64,000 nt of DNA from Myxococcus qinghaiensis (GTDB taxonomy: Bacteria; Myxococcota; Myxococcia; Myxococcales; Myxococcaceae), in the NCBI RefSeq assembly GCF_024198215.1, contig NZ_JAKCFA010000033.1, positions 42,758 to 106,757 of the forward strand. Direction: 5' to 3'. Below the pieces are notes generated by a model. It searched no databases. It saw nothing but the letters and a program-made list of their open reading frames with translations, and had not been told where the DNA came from. Shown here in pieces: positions 48,720 through 55,231 of this stretch. The stretch's first letter is position 1. Each line of letters begins with the position of its first letter. The position numbers were made by a program, and so were the translations under genes.

Positions 48720-49076
48720 CTACTCGGCGAAGCGCATCAAGGTGAGCAGTTGGCCCATGTCCAGGGGCTTGTTCAGCGTGAGGGCCACGCCCTTGCGCAG
48801 GCCGCGCTCGGTGACGCTCCCGTCCGCGCTGGCCGTCATCAGGAGCACGGGGATGGCCTGGAAGCGCGGGTCGCCCTTCAGCTGCTCGGTGAAGGCGATG
48901 CCGTCCATGTGGGGCATGATGTAGTCGGTGATGACCATGCCCACCTGGTTGCGCTCGAGGATGTCGAGCGCCTGGAGCGCATCCGACGCCGAGTACACCG
49001 TGTACCCATGCATCTCCAGGAAGCGAGAGAGCAAGGTGCACAGCTCGAGGTCATCGTCGACGACAAGGATGTTCAC
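48720..49076 (-). CDS. Single-domain response regulator
   Basis: A 118-residue receiver with all key residues: acid pocket VVDDDLEL, phospho-Asp in VITDYIMPH, Thr in LMTAS and Lys in LNKPLD. No output domain. The GTG at 49076 directly precedes the first strand (VNILVVDDD); a longer frame from 49169 adds an unsupported extension. Confidence 0.88.
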   Translation of the reverse strand: MNILVVDDDLELCTLLSRFLEMHGYTVYSASDALQALDILERNQVGMVITDYIMPHMDGIAFTEQLKGDPRFQAIPVLLMTASADGSVTERGLRKGVALTLNKPLDMGQLLTLMRFAE

Positions 49077-49155
49077 GGGACGGAACGCCGCACCAGCACG
49101 GGCGGCGGAACGTAACAGCCGCCCCTGTCGTTGACAACGCACAGCGGGGCTTCTT

Positions 49156-50241
49156 ATGAGCCGGGCCATGGAGAAGCGGACGGGGAAGCGATCGGGGTCG
49201 GGGGACCCGAAGGCGCGGCTGGAGGCGGTGGCGGACGCCTTCGAGGCGGGCGATATCGAAGCGGCGCTGGCACAGGTGGAAGGTCTGCTTTCGGACGCGC
49301 CGGAGCTGCCGGAGGCCCTGCACTACCGGGCCGCGGCGCTCGCGGAGCTGGGGCGTCTGGAAGAGGCCGGCCGGGCCTATGGCCAGGCCCTCAAGGTCGC
49401 CCCGGAGGACCTGGAAATCCTCCTGGGCGCCGCGGACTGCCTGGTCTGCCGGGCCGGAGAGGACCGGGAGGCGGTGGAGGAAGGCCTGGGCCTGTGCGCC
49501 CGGGGCAAGCGCCTGGCCCAGCGCGAGGACGACGTGGAGATGCTCTACGAGTTCCTCCTCCTGGAGGGCATGGGGCTCAACCAGATGGGCGAGTCCGAGC
49601 AGGCCCTGGCGAGCCTGGAGGCGGCGCTCGGGCACGTGCCGCGCTCGGTGGATGCGCGGCTGGAGCGCGGCATCGCCCTGTTCGAGCTGTGCCGCTTCGA
49701 GGATGCGCGCGCCGGCTTCGAGGCGGTGCTGAAGGACGCGTCCGACGAGGCGTGGGCCCACCACTACCTGGGGCTGATGGCGGAGCGGCGGGGGGACGAG
49801 AAGGAGGCGAAGAAGCGCTTCGCCAAGGCGCAGTCGCTGGCGTCCGAGGAGTTCCCGCCTCCGGTGGAGCTGGCCGAGGCGGAGTTCGACCGCGCGGTGG
49901 AGGACGCGGTGAAGGCCCTGCCCCAGCACGCCAAGCAGTACCTGGACAACGTCACCATCGCGGTGGAGGACCTGCCGTCGGAGGAGGACCTCCTGGGACA
50001 GTCCCCTCCCCTGTCACCGAGCATCCTCGGCGTCTTCCGGGGCACGCCCGTGGGCGAGCGCAGCGTGACGAACGCGTACGACCACTTCCCCGCGTCCATC
50101 GTGCTGTACCAGAAGAACCTGGAGCGCTTCGCGAAGACGCGCGCGGAGCTCATCGAGCAGATTGGAATCACGGTGATGCACGAGGTCGGTCACCTCATGG
50201 GGTTGGACGAGGACGACTTGTGGCTGCGGGGGCTCGACTGA
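49156..50241 (+). CDS. TPR protein fused to a zincin-like metallopeptidase domain
   Basis: A 361-residue protein with about five tetratricopeptide repeats (residues 20-235, for example LHYRAAALAELGRLEEAGRA) and a C-terminal minimal zincin (PF06262-like). The Zn motif is extended: VMHEVGHLMGLDEDD, giving HExxHxxGxxD. No signal peptide, so it is cytosolic. Starts at 49156 or 49168 are both possible. Its last 47 bp overlap the convergent SDR gene. Confidence 0.88.
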   Translation: MSRAMEKRTGKRSGSGDPKARLEAVADAFEAGDIEAALAQVEGLLSDAPELPEALHYRAAALAELGRLEEAGRAYGQALKVAPEDLEILLGAADCLVCRAGEDREAVEEGLGLCARGKRLAQREDDVEMLYEFLLLEGMGLNQMGESEQALASLEAALGHVPRSVDARLERGIALFELCRFEDARAGFEAVLKDASDEAWAHHYLGLMAERRGDEKEAKKRFAKAQSLASEEFPPPVELAEAEFDRAVEDAVKALPQHAKQYLDNVTIAVEDLPSEEDLLGQSPPLSPSILGVFRGTPVGERSVTNAYDHFPASIVLYQKNLERFAKTRAELIEQIGITVMHEVGHLMGLDEDDLWLRGLD

Positions 50242-51202
50242 CGGCGGCGGCCGAGCGCTGCTGCTTCAGCGCGGCGAGCGTCTGGCGGATGCCCTCCGCG
50301 TAGGGCGTCTTGGGCACGTCACCGAGCAGGTGGCGCAGCTCTGAGTCGTCCATCAGCACGGGCTGCGTGTGCAGGTAGTGCATCTCCACCAGCTCGCGCA
50401 TGAACGGGTCGAAGAGGCCGACGAGGCGGATCATCCCCTTCCCCATCGACATGAGCTTCGCGGGGCGGCCGACCTGTCGGTAGATCTCCTCGACGAGCTT
50501 GCGCTGGCTCGTCACGCCCGCGCCGGCGAGGTTCCACGAGCGGCCGTAGGCGCGAGGCTCGTCCATCAGCTTCGTCACCGTGGGGCCCACGTCGGGCACG
50601 TAGATGAACTCGTGTGGCGGGTCGATGGGGCCGATGAGCTGCGCGCGCTTGCCATCCACGGCGGCGACGAAGGCGCGGTACAGGAAGCTGAGCTCGACGC
50701 CCGGGCCGTAGAAGTCGGGGAGGCGGAGGATGGTGCCCTGAATCCTCCCGGCGGCGTGCTCGGCCAGGAGGAGGTCCTCCTGCTCCTTGCGCATGCGGCC
50801 CTTGAAGGTATGGGGCTCGCGCGGATGGTCGTCCTTGACGGGCGTCGTGCGCGGCAGGCCGTAGGGGTAGACGGTGCCGATGAGGACCACCTGCTTGACG
50901 CCCTCGGCGATGGCGCCGTCGAGCGTCTTGCGCATCAACTGCGGGTGCAGGTGGAACTGCGCGTAGTTGACGCCGACCATGTAGACCAGGGTGTCGACGC
51001 CGTGGGCTGCGGCGCGGACCGACGCCGGGTCGTCCGGGTTCCACGTCACGACTTCCGCGAGCGGGTCCGCGCCGAACTCGGACTGCAGGGAAGCCTTCGA
51101 GCGGCCCACCACCCGGTAGGCCCGTCCCTCGGCCTTCAATGCGTTGGCCACGCTCTGGCCGATGACTCCCGACGCTCCGAACAACGCCACCTTGCCGGCC
51201 AT
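50195..51202 (-). CDS. NAD(P)-dependent epimerase/dehydratase (extended SDR)
   Basis: A 335-residue extended SDR with a Rossmann motif (VALFGASGVIGQSVA) and a late Tyr-containing segment (IGTVYPYGLPRT) in place of the usual YxxxK. Atypical or NmrA-like activity is possible. It is divergent from the TetR gene and probably repressed by it. The ATG at 51202 is used; the frame to 51262 would run over the operator. Confidence 0.88.
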   Translation of the reverse strand: MAGKVALFGASGVIGQSVANALKAEGRAYRVVGRSKASLQSEFGADPLAEVVTWNPDDPASVRAAAHGVDTLVYMVGVNYAQFHLHPQLMRKTLDGAIAEGVKQVVLIGTVYPYGLPRTTPVKDDHPREPHTFKGRMRKEQEDLLLAEHAAGRIQGTILRLPDFYGPGVELSFLYRAFVAAVDGKRAQLIGPIDPPHEFIYVPDVGPTVTKLMDEPRAYGRSWNLAGAGVTSQRKLVEEIYRQVGRPAKLMSMGKGMIRLVGLFDPFMRELVEMHYLHTQPVLMDDSELRHLLGDVPKTPYAEGIRQTLAALKQQRSAAAVSRAPAATSRPRPTP

Positions 51203-51233
51203 GATGCGCTCCTTTGCGAACATCGAGATATTT

Positions 51234-51262
51234 ATGAACGCCGTTCTTTGAACACCGTTCAT
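51234..51262. promoter_or_regulatory. Palindromic TetR-type operator
   Basis: The sequence carries GAAC-nnn-GTTC twice, separated by TTT, within a larger inverted repeat beginning ATGAACG and ending CGTTCAT. It lies between the divergent SDR and TetR genes. Confidence 0.7.
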
Positions 51263-51305
51263 TTACTGGTGGCCGTTCGAATCGTCAAGTCCTAGGGTTG
51301 AGGGC

Positions 51306-51926
51306 ATGGGGATTTCGGAGCGCAAGGAGCGGCAGCGGGCGGAGCTGCGGGAGCAGATCCTCCGGGTGGCTCGGGAGATGGTGGTGAAGGAGGGGTTCAG
51401 CGCGCTGTCGATGCGCAAGCTGGCGGAGGCGGTGGAGTACGCGCCCGCGACGCTGTACCTGCACTTCGAGAACCGGGAGGCGATTGCCCGGGAGCTGTGC
51501 GTGCGGGGCTTCGGGGAGCTGTTGGCTGCGCTGGAGCCGGGGGCGGCGGTCACGGAGCCGTTGGAGCGGCTGTCGGTGATGGGCGCGGCCTATGTGAAGT
51601 TCGGGCTGGAGCACCCGGAAACCTACCGACTCATCTTCATGGAAGACCCCAGGCTGTCGACCGAGCTCTTCCAGGGCGGCCCGGATGGAGCGGGGCCACG
51701 TTCTTTCGGCCTGTTGGCCCGTGTGTTCGAGGACCTGAGGTCAGCGGGCAGGATTGCAGACAAGGCGGACCCGGGGCGATTGGCGGAGACCGTGTGGGCC
51801 GGGTTGCACGGGATTGTGAGCTTGAAGCTGACGTGCGCGGCGTTCCGGACGTCCGCGGAGGAGTTGCGGGAGACGTTGACCCAGACGCTGGTGCACGGGC
51901 TGCCGGGGTTGAAGCCGGCGCGGTGA
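51306..51926 (+). CDS. TetR-family transcriptional regulator
   Basis: A 206-residue regulator with a TetR HTH (ILRVAREMVVKEGFSALS, then ATLYLHFENREAI) and a C-terminal ligand-binding region of the TetR_C_33-like type (LWAGLHGIVSLK pattern: VWAGLHGIVSLKLT). It probably represses itself and the divergent SDR gene through the palindrome between them. Confidence 0.92.
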   Translation: MGISERKERQRAELREQILRVAREMVVKEGFSALSMRKLAEAVEYAPATLYLHFENREAIARELCVRGFGELLAALEPGAAVTEPLERLSVMGAAYVKFGLEHPETYRLIFMEDPRLSTELFQGGPDGAGPRSFGLLARVFEDLRSAGRIADKADPGRLAETVWAGLHGIVSLKLTCAAFRTSAEELRETLTQTLVHGLPGLKPAR

Positions 51927-51966
51927 GCGTTGACGAAGCCGGGAGGGGCCGGCACTAATCAGCGGT

Positions 51967-52065
51967 GGTAGGGCCTCCGGACCTGGTGGCCGGCCTGGGC
52001 TTCAAACCCAGTGAGAGGCGTTGAGAGACGTCTCTGGCGAGTTCGATTCCCGTGCCCTACCGCCA
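51967..52065 (+). tRNA. selC: tRNA-Sec (anticodon UCA), CCA encoded
   Basis: An 8-bp acceptor stem (GGTAGGGC with GCCCTACC), discriminator G and encoded CCA are seen. The anticodon stem-loop is CTGGG-CTTCAAA-CCCAG with UCA anticodon, and a long variable arm follows. Length (99 nt) and layout match bacterial selC. It decodes in-frame UGA as selenocysteine with SelA/SelB, which are not in the window. Confidence 0.95.
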
Positions 52066-52231
52066 CTTCATTGGCCGCAAGCTCGCCGAAAAGCTGGGAG
52101 CCACTCCGCTCAGCAGCAACTCAAACGAGGCCCAACTTGATGGCGAATTAATCACAATCAAATGCACCAAGCCAGCCACTGATAGCCTGGGCGTCACTTT
52201 CCTGATGCTAACGCCGAGAGCATTGAGTTGA
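52052..52231 (+). pseudogene. Low-GC gene remnant fused to the tRNA-Sec 3' end
   Basis: An open frame runs out of the tRNA 3' end (from a GTG at 52052) to TGA at 52229-52231. It encodes a plausible protein C-terminus (HFIGRKLAEKLGATPL, ITIKCTKPATDSLG). Its codons (TTA, ACA, AAA, ACT) lack the host GC3 bias, so it is probably foreign. No start or ribosome-binding site can be assigned. It may mark an integration junction. Confidence 0.45.
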
Positions 52232-52439
52232 GGCAAGGATAGGCAGGGACGAAACCAGGCGGCGAGCTTTGCGAGCGGGGTGGCTGATCGCAGCCGCCGC
52301 ACCACCCTGTCCAGCGCGTCGAGAGCCCGAGGGGCGAGCTTGGTTCGCCGATGAGGCCCCCTTCGTGCGGCGCGCCATCTCCACCCGGGCGAAGCGGGCG
52401 GAGACGGCGGGAACGACTCACCCCGGGTTCAACTCCAGA

Positions 52440-52510
52440 TCAGAAACACAGGTAGTTGTCGCCCCAGCCATGCGGGTCTGAGCCCTCATCGACGGAGACG
52501 CAGCGCTTGT
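52440..52510 (-). pseudogene. C-terminal remnant of a small exported-type protein
   Basis: A frame on the minus strand ends VDEGSDPHGWGDNYLCF then TGA at 52440. It lies directly after the stop of the defensin-like gene, in another frame, and lacks a start. The compact Cys/Trp-rich ending looks like a real protein tail, so I read it as a remnant. Confidence 0.35.
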
Positions 52511-52516
52511 TGCGGT

Positions 52517-52723
52517 TCAGGAGAACGGGAAGCACACACAGACATCGCCAGAGCATCGGCCATAGGCGAAACCGGCCTCGATGCACTCATTGACGCAGTT
52601 GCCAGCACAATAGGAAAGCGGCTCCGCGGGCGCGGCGACCGCCAGCGTGGCACCGAACGACACAGCCGCCCCCGTGACAACGGCAAGCAACACCTGAATG
52701 ACCTTCTTCGCGGAACCGAGCAT
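52517..52723 (-). CDS. Secreted six-cysteine peptide with defensin-like (CSalphabeta) pattern
   Basis: A 68-residue precursor with ribosome-binding site GGGAGG and a Sec signal peptide (VLLAVVTGAAVSFGATLAVAA). The mature ~37 residues hold Cys at 39, 43, 47, 57, 62 and 64: C-x3-C-x3-C-x9-C-x4-C-x-C with a Gly two before the fourth Cys. That is the CSalphabeta fold pattern of fungal/invertebrate defensins such as plectasin. A defensin-like peptide has been described from the myxobacterium Anaeromyxobacter. It is probably an antimicrobial or signalling peptide. The short first loop is unusual, so fold assignment is inference. Confidence 0.72.
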   Translation of the reverse strand: MLGSAKKVIQVLLAVVTGAAVSFGATLAVAAPAEPLSYCAGNCVNECIEAGFAYGRCSGDVCVCFPFS

Positions 52724-52955
52724 CGTACCCTCCCAGGTGGGTGTGACAGGGACTTCCAACTCGCTCACGGCGACAACGTCTCAAAGGATAGCAGGTCGTC
52801 CGAATCTTCCACGCCACCTCTCGGGTGAGGCCTCCCTCATCCCGCTCATGGCGACATCCACACACACCAGACCAACGCACCGCACCACGGCCCGAGCCCC
52901 GAGGAGAACTCGGTGCCGTGTTGAATCACGCGCGGCGACTCGTCACGTCATGCGC

Positions 52956-53624
52956 TCAAAAGCTCCCTCCCAGACCCAACATCATTCCCCCCTGAGACAC
53001 CGCCACCGATGGAAGCACGTTGACCTCCGACGGCTCCGGGGGCGCGCTGTTGGCGGCATGAGACACCTCATACCCGATGAATGAGCCCAGGACGGAGCCC
53101 GCCAGGGCGGAGACAGAGACGAGTGCGAGACGATCTCGTTTCTGAGCAAGAAGCAGCGCCGTCACGGCGCCAGTCCCCGCTGCCGACCCCGCTCCAATGA
53201 GCGTTCCAGTCCACGTCCCCTTTCCACCCAGGAGGTGCGCCCCCCACATGATACCAATAGGCGCTCCCACTGCCGCTCCCAGGAGATAGCCACCGAACAG
53301 TTCGTCAGCGCATGGGATCCATGCCGAATAGTCCGTACACGCCAGGCCGCCGACGAAGGTCCCGGGGAATCCCATGGCCAGACCTGTCACCGACATGGCT
53401 CCGATTTCCACCGCGATGCGCGCGCTCGTATGCAGGACCTCTCGCATCGGTGACTCGGACGACGGGTCCGTCACCGGGAGCACCTTGCTCGGCTCCGTGG
53501 CCGGAAGGGCCGCTTCCCCTGGCTGTGGGTCATCAGTGGCCGCGAGCGCGAGGCCCGGGGCCAGAAACAGCAGCGAGAGCAGCAGGGACCGCGTCAACAG
53601 GTTGCGCATCGTGGAGGTTTTCAT
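52956..53624 (-). CDS. Exported Gly-rich membrane protein, duplicate copy 1
   Basis: A 222-residue protein with signal peptide (LLLSLLFLAPGLALA), a Pro/Ser/Glu-rich stretch and then several short hydrophobic, Gly-rich segments (GAMSVTGLAMGFPGTFVGG, LLGAAVGAPIGIMWG, LIGAGSAAGTGAVTALLLA), ending GMMLGLGGSF. The pattern resembles glycine-zipper membrane proteins. Function is unknown. ATG 53624 is chosen because the signal peptide follows; MRNLL at 53609 is an alternative. Confidence 0.75.
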   Translation of the reverse strand: MKTSTMRNLLTRSLLLSLLFLAPGLALAATDDPQPGEAALPATEPSKVLPVTDPSSESPMREVLHTSARIAVEIGAMSVTGLAMGFPGTFVGGLACTDYSAWIPCADELFGGYLLGAAVGAPIGIMWGAHLLGGKGTWTGTLIGAGSAAGTGAVTALLLAQKRDRLALVSVSALAGSVLGSFIGYEVSHAANSAPPEPSEVNVLPSVAVSQGGMMLGLGGSF

Positions 53625-53819
53625 GTGCACGCGACAGTGCAACCCAGAGACCTGTCCCCTGTTCCCAGGAGTTTCCAGAGGATGAGTCGCATGCGGCCGC
53701 GCGGAGGTGGAGTTCGTGTGCAGCTCTCTGCACAAATCCTCCCAACAGGCGCGTAATCGATTGTCCAGCACCAGACCCCGGCGCAAGTGCTTACCACCTG
53801 CGCCAGCAGTGCATCCCTG

Positions 53820-53847
53820 GAGGTTCAGGAGAACGGGAAACAAACAC
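53820..53847 (-). pseudogene. Relic of a second defensin-like gene 3' end
   Basis: About 25 of 28 bases match 52513-52540, the 3' end of the defensin-like gene, at the place expected if the tandem unit had once included that gene. The rest (about 340 bp) is missing here. Confidence 0.45.
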
Positions 53848-53923
53848 AGAACCACGGCACGAGCCTCCGCTGATGGCCTGATGCGGCGTTGAATCACGCG
53901 CGGCGAGTCGTCACGTCATGCAC

Positions 53924-54592
53924 TCAAAAGTGCCCACCCAGCCCCAACATCATTCCACCCTGAGACACCGCCACCGACGGAAGCACGCTGACCTCCGTCG
54001 GGGCTGGTGGCGCGCTATTGTCGGCATGCGACAGCTCATACCCGATGAAGGAGCCCAGGATGGAGCCCGCCAGGGCGGAGATGGAGGCGGCTGCGAAACG
54101 ATCTCCGTCATTCGCCACAAGCAGCCCCGTCAGGGCGCCAGCCCCAGCTGCCGATCCCGCGCCAAGGAGCGTTCCAGTCCACGTCCCCTTTCCGCCCAGG
54201 AGGCTCGCGCCCCACATGATGCCAATGGGCACGCCCACCGAGGCTCCCAGGACATAGCCAATGGCCGCCCCGCCGAGGCAGTCCCCGCTTCCCGGGGAGT
54301 TCCTACATAGCGCGTCGCCGATGAAAGCCCCGGGGAGTCCCATGGCGAGGCCCGTCACCGACATGGCTCCGACTTCCGCCGCGATGCGCGCACTCGTATG
54401 CAGGACCTCTCGTACCGGTGACTCGGACGGCGGGTCCTTCACCGGGAGCAACTTGCTCGGCTCCGTGCCCGGAAGGGCCGCTTCCCCTGACGGCGGGTCA
54501 TCCGCGGCCGCGAGTGCGAGGCCCGGGGCCAGAAACAGCAACGGGAGCACCAGGGACCGCGTCAACAGGTTGCGCATCGTGGCGTTTTTCAT
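53924..54592 (-). CDS. Exported Gly-rich membrane protein, duplicate copy 2
   Basis: A 222-residue paralogue of the neighbouring copy, with the same signal peptide and Gly-rich helices (LGASVGVPIGIMWGASLLGG) but a changed central insert (CRNSPGSGDCLGG in place of CTDYSAWIPCADELFGG), where both copies keep two Cys. Differences concentrate there, suggesting divergent selection on an exposed loop. Function unknown. Confidence 0.75.
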   Translation of the reverse strand: MKNATMRNLLTRSLVLPLLFLAPGLALAAADDPPSGEAALPGTEPSKLLPVKDPPSESPVREVLHTSARIAAEVGAMSVTGLAMGLPGAFIGDALCRNSPGSGDCLGGAAIGYVLGASVGVPIGIMWGASLLGGKGTWTGTLLGAGSAAGAGALTGLLVANDGDRFAAASISALAGSILGSFIGYELSHADNSAPPAPTEVSVLPSVAVSQGGMMLGLGGHF

Positions 54593-54786
54593 GTGCACGC
54601 GACAGTGCAACCCAGAGACCTGTCCCTTGCTCCAAGGAGTTTCCAGTGGATGCGCTGCACGCGGCCACGTGGAGGCGGAGCTCGTGTGCAGCGCTCTGCA
54701 CAAGTCCTCCCAACGTGCGCGTAATCATTTGTCCAGCGTCAGGCCTTGGCACGGCGCCAGAGGCTGGGCTCCACGCGAGTCACGCG

Positions 54787-55173
54787 TCACCCCCGCGGCG
54801 GTACAACACCGCGCAGCAACAATGACTCTTGAAGCAGGTGCCGCAGCTCCGCCCCTTCGAGGACAGCCGATTCCGGAGCCCAACCGTATTGGAGCCGCGA
54901 GAGCACCCAAGGCTCCTTCTCGCCCAGCTCCGCCCAGGCCTCTTCTCCCAGCTCCGGGGGAAGGTCGTCCTGTCCCTCGGCGCGGTAGGCCATGAAGACG
55001 TCGGGCAGGCTCATCCCCTGCCCCTCCGGGGAGAAACGCTCGGCGAACTCCTCCGCGGGCTCACGCCCGGAGAGGTTCTTCAGCGAGAGCGCATAGGCCA
55101 GGAACTCGCCGATGACGCCGTTCGGGTCGTCGGAGACATCGAGGCTCGGGCCTTCCAGGCGAACAGTGCGCAT
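54787..55173 (-). CDS. Acidic small protein, candidate immunity protein
   Basis: A 128-residue acidic cytosolic protein without signal peptide or recognised domain (ELGEEAWAELGEKEPWVL near the middle). It lies 58 bp downstream of the large DUF4157 toxin-like gene on the same strand, the usual place for an immunity gene. That role is inferred from position, size and charge only. Confidence 0.6.
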   Translation of the reverse strand: MRTVRLEGPSLDVSDDPNGVIGEFLAYALSLKNLSGREPAEEFAERFSPEGQGMSLPDVFMAYRAEGQDDLPPELGEEAWAELGEKEPWVLSRLQYGWAPESAVLEGAELRHLLQESLLLRGVVPPRG

Positions 55174-55231
55174 GTCTCCACCAGGCTAGCAGGGCTTCCC
55201 CCGCTTCACGACGGATTGAGTCCACGGACTT

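Larger units (their letters stand above)
52880..54750 (-). repeat. ~970-bp tandem duplication
   Basis: Two copies of a unit, offset by 968 bp, each hold a 222-codon gene, its upstream leader and its 3' flank (TTGAATCACGCGCGGCGA). Divergence is modest. A further ~27-bp match (GGTTCAGGAGAACGGGAA) at 53820 equals the 3' end of the defensin-like gene at 52514. Confidence 0.85.

Noticed and set aside
52956..53897. Long form of duplicate copy 1 with an N-terminal lipobox-like segment
   Set aside because: The extension is interrupted by a stop in copy 2 and the real signal peptide starts at 53624.
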